A DNA stretch of 64,000 bases from Agrobacterium sp. a22-2 (GCF_012276985.1 NZ_JAAXMM010000010.1:1-64000); one strand, 5' to 3'; positions 36,430-46,060 are shown, numbered from the stretch's first letter. Numbers and translations are program-made. The notes: generated by a model from the sequence alone, not told the origin.

Positions 36430-36783
36430 TTACTGGCTGAGTTCGAAGGAGAGCCGCACCACATGGTGCAGGAATTCCGGATCGATCAGCATGTTGAAGC
36501 CGACCGTCACCTTCTCGGCTTCGCGGCGAATGAAGGTGCAGCCGATCTCGTCGCGAATGCCAAGGATTTCCAGAAAGAAATGATTGGGGATCGGCACATG
36601 CGGGCTGACCTCCAAATCCGCACCGTAAAGCGAGATCGTACGGACAAGGCACCGTAACGACGTCTTGGTGCTCAGGTGATGGCCGACGAAAATGATTTTC
36701 CCGGGCCGATCGATGGCAAATTTCTCATAAATTTGATCTTGTGGAATGTCTCGCTTGGCGTCTGGAATAAACTGCAAGGGCAT
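36430..36783 (-). CDS. Divergent PilZ-like protein
   Basis: A 117-residue protein paralogous in layout to the PilZ protein at 35314-35724: KFAIDRPGKIIFVGH, an RTISLYGADLEV segment, then IPNHFFLEILGIRDEIGCTFIRREAEKVTVGFNM aligned with its HYYLEVIGLANRIGCAEVYRNGNRAGVKFIM. The DxSxxG motif is degraded to RTISLYGADL and the RxxxR arginines are reduced, so c-di-GMP binding may be lost. It is convergent with the host-attachment gene, with only 1 bp between stops. Confidence 0.8.
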   Translation of the reverse strand: MPLQFIPDAKRDIPQDQIYEKFAIDRPGKIIFVGHHLSTKTSLRCLVRTISLYGADLEVSPHVPIPNHFFLEILGIRDEIGCTFIRREAEKVTVGFNMLIDPEFLHHVVRLSFELSQ

Positions 36784-37222
36784 AACACCCTCCTTTATTG
36801 TTTTAGAGTGTCAATTTAGCGCAACTTTACTGATGCTTCCTGAACGGCTTCGATAAAATACCGAAAGAGTGCGCCGGAACGTCGCATTTATCGGGCTGTG
36901 TCCGATCAAGGACGGCCGAGTCGTGTGGGTGGATGCGCTCGCAAGTTTTACCTAACTTTACACTCTCTTGACGCCGCTTAACGTTCGTTCAGCTAGCTTG
37001 CAATCGGCAGATTTGGCGCGGAAGCCGGCAGGAGCCCAATCCGGTGCAAAGCCGCTACTGGCGAGAAATCGCCAGTGGGGCCCTGCGAGTGCCGGTTGAA
37101 GCCACAGGCTTACCCCCGGCTGGCACCTCGCGGGGCCTACAATCAAGGCCGGCACCGACAGGTGAATATTCAAAGGCAGATCTTCGGTCGTCGGTTCAAC
37201 GCATCGGTGGAGTTTCGACGTC
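36784..37222. other. Non-coding region with promoter and structured leader
   Basis: No gene is visible. A TTGACG box lies at 36968, with 17 bp to a poorly conserved -10. From about 37020 to 37140 the sequence folds into several strong stems, listed as a separate candidate RNA. The remainder up to 37222 shows nothing distinctive. Confidence 0.5.
37057..37137 (+). ncRNA. Candidate structured leader RNA
   Basis: Two adjacent hairpins. Positions 37057-37076 form ACTGGCGA-GAAA-TCGCCAGT, an 8-bp stem capped by a GNRA tetraloop. Positions 37079-37137 form a long stem between GGCCCTGCGAG-TGCC and GGCACCTCGCGGGGCC, enclosing an inner AAGCC-ACA-GGCTT hairpin (37099-37111). There is no T-run, so it is not a simple terminator. 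It precedes a small membrane protein and the NodT lipoprotein. It does not match cobalamin or c-di-GMP riboswitch cores as I know them. Strand and function are inferred. Confidence 0.4.
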
Positions 37223-37489
37223 GTGACATATCTGCATCCCGCAAGAAACGCGCACATGGCACTTTTCAAACCGTTCGTCGGCGCAGCGAAGACGGCCGCC
37301 CTCGCCTTGATGGCGGTCACGATCCTGGGCGCCGTGCTTCCCCTTATCGCAGAGCTGACGGTGCGGCATTTGGGGCTGCTGGTCGGCGTGAACTTCCTTG
37401 CTATCCAGCTCGGGACGCTTTGGTCCTTGCGGAATAGCAGCCCGGCGCGCCGCATGCGCCAGCCTCTCGATAGCGGGGTTACCGAATAA
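37223..37489 (+). CDS. Small membrane protein, hypothetical
   Basis: An 88-residue frame with two hydrophobic helices (AALALMAVTILGAVLPLIAEL and LGLLVGVNFLAIQLGTLW). The start could also be MALFKPF at 37256. Its TAA is followed immediately by the ATG of the NodT-type gene, which argues that it is translated and coupled. No family recognised. Confidence 0.55.
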   Translation: MTYLHPARNAHMALFKPFVGAAKTAALALMAVTILGAVLPLIAELTVRHLGLLVGVNFLAIQLGTLWSLRNSSPARRMRQPLDSGVTE

Positions 37490-39019
37490 ATGCGACGCGC
37501 TGGCGGTAAACATCGGCAGGCCGTGCGGAAGTCACGCCGACCGCGACGCAAGGGGCTCGCATGGGCAGTCTCGCCCATCCTGGCACTTTTCATACGGCCT
37601 TATGAGCGGCCATTTGGCATCGTATCCGTCGCCGCCATCCCGGTGCTGGCGGCTCTGTCGGGTTGTTCGAATGTGGATGTCACGCCTCCTCGGATCGATA
37701 CGCCGGACCACTTCGCCTATGAAGCGCGGACCAACGAAGCACGGTCCATCCAGCAGGCATGGTGGACCGCTTTCAACGACAAAGCGCTTTCCGGCTATAT
37801 CGAAAAAGGTCTTGCGCAGAGTCCGCAGCTCCAGCAGGCAAGGGCAAAGGTCGATCAGGCAAAAGCCAATGTCGGGTTGGCAAATTCCAGTCTCCTTCCA
37901 TCGCTTTCAACAGGTGCAGGCGTCACACGAGGCGACAAGTATGGTTTTGGCACGGCTCACAGCAGCAAGTACAGCACGCTGTCGGCTGACTGGATGGTGG
38001 ATCTCTTCGGAGGTAAACGCGCCAGCAAGCGAGCCGCAGAGGCTGACCTGGCGTCAGCATTGTCCTCAAAGGACCAAACCGAGGACGATCTCGTTTCCTC
38101 GATCGCGTCGGCCTACGTCGACATACGATACTACCAGAAGCGAATTGACATCGCGCGTTCGACCGTTGCTAACCGAAAGCAAAACCTGGACTCCGTGTAC
38201 GACAGTCGCGACGCCGGCGAGGTGTCGAACATTCAGGTTGTCAACGGGAAGCAACTTGTGGCGCAGGCCGAAGCGACGTTGCCCTCGCTCGAGGTTCAAC
38301 TGGATTCGACGATCGCGACCCTTGCGGAGCTGGTGGGAGAATCCGTCAACCGGATCAAAGCGGAAGTCTCCCATTCAACCGGGCAACCTATCCCGCGCTA
38401 TAAGATTGGTGCCGGTGTTCCGGCGAATGTCATCCGCAACCGTCCGGACGTCAGAATTGCGGAAAGCAATTTCGCATCGGCTGCGGAAAGCGTCGGCGTG
38501 GCCAAGGCCGCTTTCTATCCAAGCCTGGACCTGTCCGGCTATCTGACGCCGACCAAGGTCCTCGACACGGGCCATGTGAACGTATGGTTGCTCTCAGCCG
38601 GTTTGAGCGCACCGATCTTCGACGGGGGCAAGAACAAGGCAAATCTTGCCAGTGCGAAGGCCAAGCTGGAGGAAGCGCGGGCTGCCTGGCGTGCAGCCGT
38701 GCTCTCTGGAATATCCGATATCGAAAGGGCGTTGGCGGCCTACAATAAGGACGGCGCCAATATCGCGGCACAGCGAAAACTTGTGGCGACATCGCAGGAA
38801 AGCGTCGAGCTAGGCCGAGTGAGCTTCCAGCTGGGAGCAGACCCGATCTCGAACGTTCTGAATACGGAGAAGGATTATCTAGCAGCGCAGGAGGGGCTGT
38901 CGGATGCGATAAGGCAGCAGGCATTGCACTACATTACGTTGTGCAAGGAAGCCCCGGCAGATCGTGTCGATCACCTGAATGAAGTGCAGAGCCAGGAGGC
39001 AATCGTCGCAAAAAAGTAG
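37490..39019 (+). CDS. NodT-family outer-membrane efflux lipoprotein
   Basis: A 509-residue TolC-like channel component (OEP family). A long basic N-terminus precedes the hydrophobic signal and lipobox LSGC (about residue 59). Two OEP repeats follow: IEKGLAQSPQLQQARAKVDQAKANVGLANSSLLPSLS, and IRNRPDVRIAESNFASAAESVGVAKAAFYPSLDLSG with APIFDGGKNKANL. Such proteins link RND or other pumps to the outside. No pump or membrane-fusion gene is adjacent. The start directly abuts the upstream stop; an internal start near the signal peptide is possible. Confidence 0.9.
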   Translation: MRRAGGKHRQAVRKSRRPRRKGLAWAVSPILALFIRPYERPFGIVSVAAIPVLAALSGCSNVDVTPPRIDTPDHFAYEARTNEARSIQQAWWTAFNDKALSGYIEKGLAQSPQLQQARAKVDQAKANVGLANSSLLPSLSTGAGVTRGDKYGFGTAHSSKYSTLSADWMVDLFGGKRASKRAAEADLASALSSKDQTEDDLVSSIASAYVDIRYYQKRIDIARSTVANRKQNLDSVYDSRDAGEVSNIQVVNGKQLVAQAEATLPSLEVQLDSTIATLAELVGESVNRIKAEVSHSTGQPIPRYKIGAGVPANVIRNRPDVRIAESNFASAAESVGVAKAAFYPSLDLSGYLTPTKVLDTGHVNVWLLSAGLSAPIFDGGKNKANLASAKAKLEEARAAWRAAVLSGISDIERALAAYNKDGANIAAQRKLVATSQESVELGRVSFQLGADPISNVLNTEKDYLAAQEGLSDAIRQQALHYITLCKEAPADRVDHLNEVQSQEAIVAKK

Positions 39020-39077
39020 ATCGTGGCGTAAGACCGGTGCAACGGATCCTCGATCTGTGATGATTGTCGGCACAAGG

Positions 39078-39113
39078 AAAAAAGGCCGCGCCAGGAGCAT
39101 CCTGACACGGCCT
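39078..39113 (-). terminator. Rho-independent terminator of gcdH
   Basis: Read on the minus strand, AGGCCG...CAGGA pairs with TCCTG...CGGCCT and runs into TTTTTTCC. It lies just after the glutaryl-CoA dehydrogenase stop. Confidence 0.8.
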
Positions 39114-39136
39114 CATCGGTCGGTCTTGGCAGGCGC

Positions 39137-40360
39137 TTATTGGAAGGCCTGAAGCCCGGTCTGGGCGCGGCCAAGGATCAGCGCATGGATGTCATGGGTG
39201 CCCTCGTAGGTATTGACAGCCTCCAGGTTCATCACATGGCGGATCACGCCATATTCGTCGGAAACGCCATTGCCGCCATGCATGTCGCGTGACACGCGGG
39301 CGATATCGAGCGCCTTGCCGCAATTGTTGCGCTTCATCAGCGAGATGAGCTCTGCCGGCGCGCGGTGCTCATCGAACAGGCGTCCCAAGCGCAGGCAGCC
39401 CTGCAGGCCGAGGGAGATTTCGGTTTCCATGTCGGCCAGCTTCTTCTGGATCAACTGGGTTGCGGCGAGCGGCCGGCCGAACTGCTTGCGGTCCAGGGTG
39501 TACTGGCGTGCCGCGTGCCAGCAGAATTCCGCCGCCCCCATGGCGCCCCAGGCAATACCGTAGCGGGCCCGGTTGAGGCAGCCGAACGGGCCGGCAAGGC
39601 CGGAGACATGCGGCAGCAGATTGTCGTCGGGAACGAAGACGTCCTGCATCTGGATCATGCCGGTGACGGAGGCGCGCAGCGAGAACTTGCCCTCGATCTT
39701 CGGCGTCTCAAGCCCCTTCATGCCGCGCTCCAGGATGAAACCCTTGATCTTGTTGTCATGGGCATCCGACTTCGCCCAGACGACGACCACGTCGGCGATC
39801 GGCGAATTGGTGATCCAGTTCTTGGCACCGGACACCAGATAGCCGCCATCGACCTTCTTGGCCCGCGTGATCATCGAGGATGGATCGGAGCCATGGTCGG
39901 GTTCGGTCAGGCCGAAGCAGCCGACCCATTCGCCGCTGGCAAGCTTCGGCAGGTATTTGGCGCGCTGTTCGTCCGTGCCATAGGCAAAGATCGGATGCAT
40001 GACCAGCGACGACTGCACCGACATGGCGGAGCGATAGCCGGAATCGACCCGCTCGACTTCGCGGGCGACCAGGCCATAGGCCACATAATTGGCGCCGACG
40101 CCGCCGAACTCTTCCGGAATGGTCGGCCCGAGCAAGCCGAGTTCGCCCATTTCCGACATGATCTCGCGATGGAAGATCTCGCGGCGGTTCGCCTCGATCA
40201 CCCGCGGTGCCAGCTTGTCCTGGCAATAGGCCCGCGCCGTGTCGCGGATCATCCGTTCCTCGTCGCTCAGCTGCTCTTCCAGCAGGAAAGGGTCTTCCCA
40301 GACGAAGGCCGCCATCTTGGCGCGGGCCTGTTCCGGAGTGGCAGGGTGATGGTCTGTCAT
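39137..40360 (-). CDS. gcdH: Glutaryl-CoA dehydrogenase
   Basis: A 407-residue acyl-CoA dehydrogenase that oxidatively decarboxylates glutaryl-CoA to crotonyl-CoA in lysine and tryptophan breakdown, passing electrons through ETF to ETF-QO. The N-terminal segment [20 protein letters not shown], the motif [15 protein letters not shown] (FAD and substrate contacts) and the catalytic E386 in [20 protein letters not shown] all fit GCDH. Its electrons would feed the etfQO product encoded at 1092. A palindrome upstream may be its operator. Confidence 0.95.
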   Translation of the reverse strand: MTDHHPATPEQARAKMAAFVWEDPFLLEEQLSDEERMIRDTARAYCQDKLAPRVIEANRREIFHREIMSEMGELGLLGPTIPEEFGGVGANYVAYGLVAREVERVDSGYRSAMSVQSSLVMHPIFAYGTDEQRAKYLPKLASGEWVGCFGLTEPDHGSDPSSMITRAKKVDGGYLVSGAKNWITNSPIADVVVVWAKSDAHDNKIKGFILERGMKGLETPKIEGKFSLRASVTGMIQMQDVFVPDDNLLPHVSGLAGPFGCLNRARYGIAWGAMGAAEFCWHAARQYTLDRKQFGRPLAATQLIQKKLADMETEISLGLQGCLRLGRLFDEHRAPAELISLMKRNNCGKALDIARVSRDMHGGNGVSDEYGVIRHVMNLEAVNTYEGTHDIHALILGRAQTGLQAFQ

Positions 40361-40483
40361 GTCGCGGTCCTTGGATGATCAAAAATCATGGTCTGCCCAT
40401 TGCTACATCAGCTTTTCCGCGAGGAAAAGCCCGAAGATTCCAAGTGTTCAGGAAAATCGATTGAATGGAGCGAGGTCTGATTT

Positions 40484-40500
40484 CATTCCAAAATGGAATG
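40484..40500. promoter_or_regulatory. Palindromic operator candidate upstream of gcdH
   Basis: CATTCCAAAATGGAATG is a 17-bp palindrome 124 bp before the gcdH start, with TTCCA/TGGAA half sites reminiscent of IclR-type operators. No regulator gene is adjacent. Confidence 0.4.
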
Positions 40501-40533
40501 ATGTTTCGGATTTGAGTTGAGCATGAACAAACA

Positions 40534-40560
40534 AAAGCGCCGGGCGTGACCCGGCGCTTT
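40534..40560. terminator. Hairpin terminator after the RTX gene
   Basis: AAAGCGCCGGG-CGTGA-CCCGGCGCTTT forms an 11-bp stem 38 bp past the RTX stop. On the minus strand it continues into TTGTTTG. Confidence 0.75.
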
Positions 40561-40597
40561 CAAGTTCGTTGGCCATGGCTGGCGCAAATTGAATTAA

Positions 40598-41692
40598 TCA
40601 GAGGTAGAAGTCGTTCGTGTACATCTGGGTAACGCCGGTCACCACGATGTGGAAGTCGCCGACGCGGTCGCCATTGACATCGCCGGCGATAACGCCGTTT
40701 GCGAAGCGAAGTTCGCCGCCGCTGCCGCTGAAGCTAGAAGACCCGATGAAGTCGAAGGCCTGATTTCCGCCAAAGTCAGTATTCGCATCGAGTGCGGTCA
40801 GATTGATCCGGTCGCTCTCGCTGTGGTAGAAATCATTGATGACATCGCGAGCCGATGTGGCAGTCGTATCGCTCAACGCATTGAACACAAACGTATCTGC
40901 TCCGGTGCCGCCGGCCATCACATCCCTGCCGCCACCGCCGTAGAGCACATCGTTGTTGGCGCCGCCGATGAGTTTGTCTGCGCCGGAGCCGGCGTTTAAT
41001 GTGTCATTGCCGTTGCCGCCGTAGAGCGAATCGTTGCCGTTGCCGCCAGAAATTCCGTCATTGCCGTTGAAGCCGTTCAGCAGGTCGACGCCATCGTCGC
41101 CCCACAGTTTGTTATTGACATTGGAGCCGTAAACGCGGTCGTTGTAGCCGGTGCCGACCGCGTTCTCGATACTGATCAGCGTCTCGTCTTCTTCATTGGT
41201 GGCGGTGGCAAATCCCTGTCCGAGATCGACATAGACGCCAGTACCGCTCAGGTCGGCATCACTGTCCTGGGTCTCGTAGCTGATCATGTCGATGCCCGCG
41301 CCACCATGGAAAGTGTTGGCCCAGCCGACGGAGAAGAAGGAATCGTTGCCCGCTTCGCCATTGTAGATGCTCTGGTAGGTGGACACCTGGATGCGGTCGT
41401 CGCCGTAGCCGGCCCAGACTTCGTCCACATAGTTGGTGGCGGTCGAAAAGCCGTCGGCATAATAGACGTCGTTGCCGTCTTCGAGGTAAATACGGTTGCC
41501 GCCCTCGAAATAATTGTAAACGCGGTCAGCGCCGCTGCCGGCCTCTACATAATTAAAGCCGCCGTTGTTGCCGCCGACGTCGAGATAGATGACATCATTG
41601 CCGCCATAGGCATAAATATCCACTTCAGCGGATGCGTAATTGGATTGCCGAATGGTGTTGTTGTAGTTGTTACCGAAAATTTCAGTAGCCAT
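40598..41692 (-). CDS. RTX (hemolysin-type) calcium-binding protein
   Basis: A 364-residue secreted-type protein. Irregular Asn/Asp/Gly/Tyr-rich repeats fill the N-terminal half (YAYGGNDVIYLD, VEAGSGADRVYN). Canonical GGxGxDxLx nonapeptides occupy about 210-290 (GGNGNDSLYGGNGNDTLNAGSGADKLIGG). The Peptidase_M10_C-like tail includes FVFNALSDTT and ends QMYTNDFYL, a probable type I secretion signal. No protease or other catalytic motif is seen. The start MATEIFG has GGAG upstream. Its tail layout resembles that of the RTX protease at 2961-4847. Confidence 0.9.
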   Translation of the reverse strand: MATEIFGNNYNNTIRQSNYASAEVDIYAYGGNDVIYLDVGGNNGGFNYVEAGSGADRVYNYFEGGNRIYLEDGNDVYYADGFSTATNYVDEVWAGYGDDRIQVSTYQSIYNGEAGNDSFFSVGWANTFHGGAGIDMISYETQDSDADLSGTGVYVDLGQGFATATNEEDETLISIENAVGTGYNDRVYGSNVNNKLWGDDGVDLLNGFNGNDGISGGNGNDSLYGGNGNDTLNAGSGADKLIGGANNDVLYGGGGRDVMAGGTGADTFVFNALSDTTATSARDVINDFYHSESDRINLTALDANTDFGGNQAFDFIGSSSFSGSGGELRFANGVIAGDVNGDRVGDFHIVVTGVTQMYTNDFYL

Positions 41693-41910
41693 TTTCTGGT
41701 CTCCGTTGCTTTCCGTCGCTGGCGAATAGTTCGATGGTGTCATAATGAGCTTTGTTGTCTGAACAAGGGCTGAACAGTGGAAAAAACGTGGTGACGGCGT
41801 TTAGGTTCCCTGTGCTTGACGAGGCAAGACCTTGGCGCTAGGCCTTCAGTCGCAAGGCGAGGCGGTCTGCGACCGCCATTGCCGTCGGTTTGAAATCCCA
41901 GGAGCATCAT

Positions 41911-43128
41911 GTGACAGGCAGACTGGTCATCATTGGAGCCGGGCAGGCGGGCTTTGCGCTTGCCGCCAGATTGCGGGCGCTGAAGGATGATCGGCCGATC
42001 ACCATTCTGGGTGCCGAAAGCGAGTTGCCCTACCAGCGACCGCCCCTGTCGAAAAAATATCTTCTCGGCGAAATGAGCTTTGACCGGCTGCTCTTCCGCG
42101 GCGCGGAATGGTATGCCGACAATAATGTCGAGATACGGCTGTCGGCCTGGGTCGAAGACATCGACCGAGCCGGTAAGGCTGTACTTCTGCAGGACGGCTC
42201 GTCGATTGCCTACGAAACTTTGGCGATCGCCACGGGTGCCTCGCCACGGCAACTGCCGGCGGCCATCGGTGGCGATCTCGACGGCGTCTTCGTGGTGCGC
42301 GACAAGCGCGACGCGGATCGCCTGACGGCCGAGATGCGGCCCGGACGTCGCCTGCTGATCATCGGTGGTGGTTATATCGGGTTGGAAGCTGCGGCCGTGG
42401 CCCGCCATCTCGGCCTGGAAGTCACCCTGATTGAAATGGCGGAGCGCATCCTGCAGCGGGTGGCCGCCAAGGAGACGGCCGATTTCATGCGGGCCATTCA
42501 TGTGCAGCATGGCGCCGTCATTCGCGAAAGCACCGGCCTGGTGCGGCTGATCGGCGAAAACGGCAAGGTAACGGCGGCGGAACTGTCCGATGGTTCGGTT
42601 CTGGACGTCGATTTCGTCATCGTCGGCATCGGCGTCTCGCCGAATGATCGCCTGGCAAAACAGGCCGGGCTGGAGGTTGCCAATGGCATCGTCGTCGATG
42701 CCTTTGCGCGGACCTCGGACGCCTCGATCTTTGCCATGGGCGATTGCGCGGTGCTGCCATGGAAGGGGCAGATGATCCGGCTGGAATCCGTGCCAAATGC
42801 CGTCGACCAGGCGGAAGCCGCTGCGGCCTTCATGACGGGCGGCACGGAACCCTACGAGGCGAAACCTTGGTTCTGGTCCGATCAATATGACGTGAAACTG
42901 CAGATTGCCGGCTTCAATCTCGGCTATGACGAGACCGTGCTGCGGCCGGGCGCTCGCGAGGGCAGCGCCTCGGTCTGGTATTTCCGGGCCGGGCAGTTCA
43001 TCGCCGTCGACGCTATCAACGATGCCAAGGCCTATGTGACCGGCAAGAAGCTGCTGGAGCAGGGGCGCGAGCCCGACCGCAGCATTCTGGCAGACGCCAC
43101 GGCCGACCTGAAACAGCTTTTATCGTGA
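41911..43128 (+). CDS. Ferredoxin-reductase-like FAD/NAD(P)-dependent oxidoreductase
   Basis: A 405-residue flavoprotein. It has the FAD motif VIIGAGQAGFALAARLR at the N-terminus, PPLSKKYLLGE, the NAD motif LLIIGGGYIGLEAAAVARHLG (about 150-170) and a second FAD motif SIFAMGDCA. This matches rhodocoxin/putidaredoxin-reductase-like proteins that reduce a [2Fe-2S] ferredoxin for a monooxygenase. No ferredoxin or P450 gene is adjacent. I place the start at GTG 41911, which has CAGGAG upstream; the ORF can extend to a TTG seven codons earlier. It is followed 9 bp later by an HpaI-type aldolase. Confidence 0.88.
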   Translation: MTGRLVIIGAGQAGFALAARLRALKDDRPITILGAESELPYQRPPLSKKYLLGEMSFDRLLFRGAEWYADNNVEIRLSAWVEDIDRAGKAVLLQDGSSIAYETLAIATGASPRQLPAAIGGDLDGVFVVRDKRDADRLTAEMRPGRRLLIIGGGYIGLEAAAVARHLGLEVTLIEMAERILQRVAAKETADFMRAIHVQHGAVIRESTGLVRLIGENGKVTAAELSDGSVLDVDFVIVGIGVSPNDRLAKQAGLEVANGIVVDAFARTSDASIFAMGDCAVLPWKGQMIRLESVPNAVDQAEAAAAFMTGGTEPYEAKPWFWSDQYDVKLQIAGFNLGYDETVLRPGAREGSASVWYFRAGQFIAVDAINDAKAYVTGKKLLEQGREPDRSILADATADLKQLLS

Positions 43129-43137
43129 GTGTTTGCC

Positions 43138-43944
43138 ATGCCCGTTCCTGAAAACAGCTTCAAGACCGCCATTCGCCAGGGGCGCCCGCAGATCGGCCTG
43201 TGGCTCGACATGGCCGACGCGTTGGCGGCTGAAATTGCCGGCCATGCCGGTTTCGACTGGCTGGTCATCGACGGTGAGCACGGGCCGAACGATCTGCGCA
43301 GCATTCTTGCGCAGTTGCAGGCCCTGGCGACGTCCTCGTCCGAGCCGGTGGTGCGTGCACCGGTCGGCGAAACGTGGATGATCAAGCAATTGCTCGACAT
43401 CGGCGCACGCACGCTTCTCATCCCGATGGTCGATTCGGCCGAGCAGGCCGAGGCCATGGTGCGCGCGGTGCGGTATCCGCCTAGGGGTGTTCGTGGTGTC
43501 GGGGCGGCCGTGGCGCGGGCGTCTGCCTTCAACACGATCCAGGATTATGCCGACACGGCATCCGACGGCATCTGCCTGCTGGTCCAGGCCGAAAGCCGGG
43601 CGGCGATTGCCGATCTGGAAAATATCGCGGCCGTCGATGGGGTGGATGGCGTATTCATCGGCCCGGCCGATCTGGCCGCGGACATGGGCTACCTCGGGCG
43701 CATGGATGCCCCGGAAGTACAGGCCGTGATCGAGGCGGCGATCGGCACCATCGTCAAATCAGGCAAGGCCGCCGGCATTCTGACCTTCAGCGAAACGCTG
43801 AACCGCCGTTATATCGAACTCGGCGCCAGTTTCGTGGCGGTCGGTGCCGACGTGACGGAATTTGCCGGTGCCTTGCGCAACCTGTCCGGTCGCTATCGGG
43901 ACGGTGTTGATGCCGCACCGGTGCCGGCCAAGGCGGGCTATTGA
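43138..43944 (+). CDS. HpcH/HpaI family aldolase
   Basis: A 268-residue class II metal-dependent aldolase. Motifs: [14 protein letters not shown] (catalytic His within EHG), [16 protein letters not shown] (metal-binding Glu), then [17 protein letters not shown] (metal-binding Asp). It fits 4-hydroxy-2-oxoheptanedioate or 2-keto-3-deoxy acid aldolases that split to pyruvate and an aldehyde. The start was set at the ATG of MPVPENS; the frame opens at a GTG three codons earlier. It probably forms an operon with the flavoprotein upstream. Confidence 0.93.
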   Translation: MPVPENSFKTAIRQGRPQIGLWLDMADALAAEIAGHAGFDWLVIDGEHGPNDLRSILAQLQALATSSSEPVVRAPVGETWMIKQLLDIGARTLLIPMVDSAEQAEAMVRAVRYPPRGVRGVGAAVARASAFNTIQDYADTASDGICLLVQAESRAAIADLENIAAVDGVDGVFIGPADLAADMGYLGRMDAPEVQAVIEAAIGTIVKSGKAAGILTFSETLNRRYIELGASFVAVGADVTEFAGALRNLSGRYRDGVDAAPVPAKAGY

Positions 43945-43996
43945 CGGCACCGGCGACCAAGGCCACCCAACCGTTGCCGCCGCCGTTCGCCTGATC

Positions 43997-45847
43997 TCAT
44001 CTGGCGGCGGACGATGCCGCCGCCGTGGTGCTTTGAAGGGATGACGGCTGCGTCGAAACCTTGAAGACCGAGACCTTGTTGGAGAGGCGGTCAGCCTCCG
44101 AGCGGATCGCATGGCTTGCCGCGGTGCTCTCCTCGACCATCACGGCGTTCTGCTGGGTAAACTGATCCATCTGGTTGACGGCGCCGTTGACCTCCTCAAG
44201 GCCGCTGGCCTGCTCGACGGCCGAACTGGCAATCTGCGCGACGAGCCGCGAGATGTCGCCAACCTGCCGCACCACCTTTTTCAGGGCCTCGCCGGTCTGG
44301 TTGACGAGGCTTGCGCCGAGCGCCACCTGTTCGTTCGATCCGGAAATCAGCTGTCGGATTTCCTTGGCCGCGTCGGCCGAGCGCTGCGCCAACCCCCGCA
44401 CTTCCTGGGCCACGACTGCAAAGCCCCGTCCGCTGTCGCCGGCGCGCGCCGCCTCGACACCGGCGTTAAGCGCCAGAAGATTGGTCTGGAAGGCGATCTC
44501 GTCGATGGCGTTGATGATCTGCTCCATCTGCAGGGCCGAGGCCTCGATCCGCTCCATTGCGATGACCGCCTGGCTCATGGTCTGGCCGCTTCGCTCGGCA
44601 TCCGCATGGGTGCTCTCGACCGTTTTGCGGGCCTGGCTGGCGCCGCTCGAGGTGGCCTGCACCGTTGCGGTGATCTCGTTGAGTGCTGCGGCCGTCTCTT
44701 CCAGGCTGACCGCCTGCTGCTCGGTCCGCTGCGCCAGTTGATCGGCGGCGGCGCTGATGCTGCTTGATCCTTCCCGCAGACTGCTGACGCCATCGGAAAT
44801 ATCGGCAATCGCGTCGTGCAGGCGGTTGAGTGCGCCGTTGTAATTGACGCGAAGGGATTCATATTCGGCGGGAAAAGGTGCGGCAATCGGCTTGGTCAGG
44901 TCGCCCTGCGCCAGCAGTTCAAGCGCCCGTGACAGGTTTTCCACGACAAGTCGCTGCTCGGCGGCGTGCGACTGGCGCCGTGCCTCATGCTGGCGGCGCA
45001 GATCTTCGGCCTCCTGCCGCTGGACGATGGCCGCCCGCGCCATCTCGCCCTGCGTCTTGGCGGAGCGTTCGAGCGCTGCCAGCGCGCGCGTGATCGCCTT
45101 GGTCCCACCGGCCTTTGTCTCGCTCTCGCCTTCGCCGTGCCGGGCGGCGAACTCGGCCTTGCGCAGGCCGACATAGAGAATGCCGACAACCCGGCCATCG
45201 CTGAGAATGGGCTCGTAGATGGTATAATAGGCCTCGCCGAGGATCTCGGCCTCGCCGCGAAAAACCTTGCCCTGGCGCAGAACAGTCTCGATCACCGTCT
45301 CGGCCGTCAGCCGTGTGCCGACGGCGCGGCTGCCATCCGGTTTGGTGACATTCGTGGATATCCTGAGATCGCCGAGGAAGATGGTCGCGGTTCCGCCGGC
45401 TTTTTCGCGAACGGCATCAACGATGGTGGTATCGTCGTTGATGCGGGTGCCACCGTAGAAGAGCACGCCATCGCGCACCACGGCATCACCGCGCTGGCGA
45501 AGTTCAGCCTGCAGGATCTGCAGGTTGTTGTCGAGGCTATGCTGCGCCAGAGCCAGCATTTCCTGTTGCGTGGCGCGGGCGGCGGTCTCGACCAGGGTCG
45601 AGGCGATGGCGTCGAGAGATGCGCGGCTGTTTGAGAATCGCCCGGCGGTCTGGGCCAAGGCTGCGGCGGCAATCAGCAGGGAAGCGGCTGCGACGACTTG
45701 CGCAGTGGTCGCCGACATGCCGGCAGTGATGGCAAGACGCGGCACGGATCCCCACAAGACTGCGCCAAGTAAAAGTGCTCCCGCAAACATAAGCGTCGGC
45801 GCGATTGCCGACAGGCTCGCTCCGCCGTGGCCTTTGAAGATCCTCAT
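43997..45847 (-). CDS. Methyl-accepting chemotaxis protein with Cache-type sensor
   Basis: A 616-residue receptor. Two N-terminal membrane helices (about 15-35 and 48-70) precede a Cache_3/Cache_2-like region with [35 protein letters not shown] and [32 protein letters not shown]-like linker ([13 protein letters not shown]) follows. The signalling tip is [43 protein letters not shown]. Both helices lie before the sensor, so that region is probably cytoplasmic unless topology is atypical. No CheR-binding pentapeptide is obvious. Confidence 0.93.
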   Translation of the reverse strand: MRIFKGHGGASLSAIAPTLMFAGALLLGAVLWGSVPRLAITAGMSATTAQVVAAASLLIAAAALAQTAGRFSNSRASLDAIASTLVETAARATQQEMLALAQHSLDNNLQILQAELRQRGDAVVRDGVLFYGGTRINDDTTIVDAVREKAGGTATIFLGDLRISTNVTKPDGSRAVGTRLTAETVIETVLRQGKVFRGEAEILGEAYYTIYEPILSDGRVVGILYVGLRKAEFAARHGEGESETKAGGTKAITRALAALERSAKTQGEMARAAIVQRQEAEDLRRQHEARRQSHAAEQRLVVENLSRALELLAQGDLTKPIAAPFPAEYESLRVNYNGALNRLHDAIADISDGVSSLREGSSSISAAADQLAQRTEQQAVSLEETAAALNEITATVQATSSGASQARKTVESTHADAERSGQTMSQAVIAMERIEASALQMEQIINAIDEIAFQTNLLALNAGVEAARAGDSGRGFAVVAQEVRGLAQRSADAAKEIRQLISGSNEQVALGASLVNQTGEALKKVVRQVGDISRLVAQIASSAVEQASGLEEVNGAVNQMDQFTQQNAVMVEESTAASHAIRSEADRLSNKVSVFKVSTQPSSLQSTTAAASSAAR

Positions 45848-46060
45848 GTCACCCCCCGTGACGAACCAGCGCGACGAGCCCTCCGAGACTCAAAGCGCCC
45901 GCCGCACAGATTTTAATCAACAATGATTAATAGGAAATGCGGATGGGGGCCTACCAATCCTTTGGTCGCGGTTTGGCGCTCTTATGAGCCCACATTTGCA
46001 AGGGGGAGGCTTCGTGACCGGGCGAACGCGCAAGGGGCGGAGAGGCTCCGGCCCCCTCCG

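Noticed and set aside
37020..37140. Cobalamin or c-di-GMP riboswitch
   Set aside because: Short fragments (GCAAAGCC, CCGGTG) look familiar, but the conserved cores are missing or in the wrong order, and the downstream genes do not fit.
36958..37593. 211-residue minus-strand frame over the structured leader
   Set aside because: Its residues are Arg/Ala/Pro-rich without motif, and it overlaps the coupled NodT pair and the hairpins.
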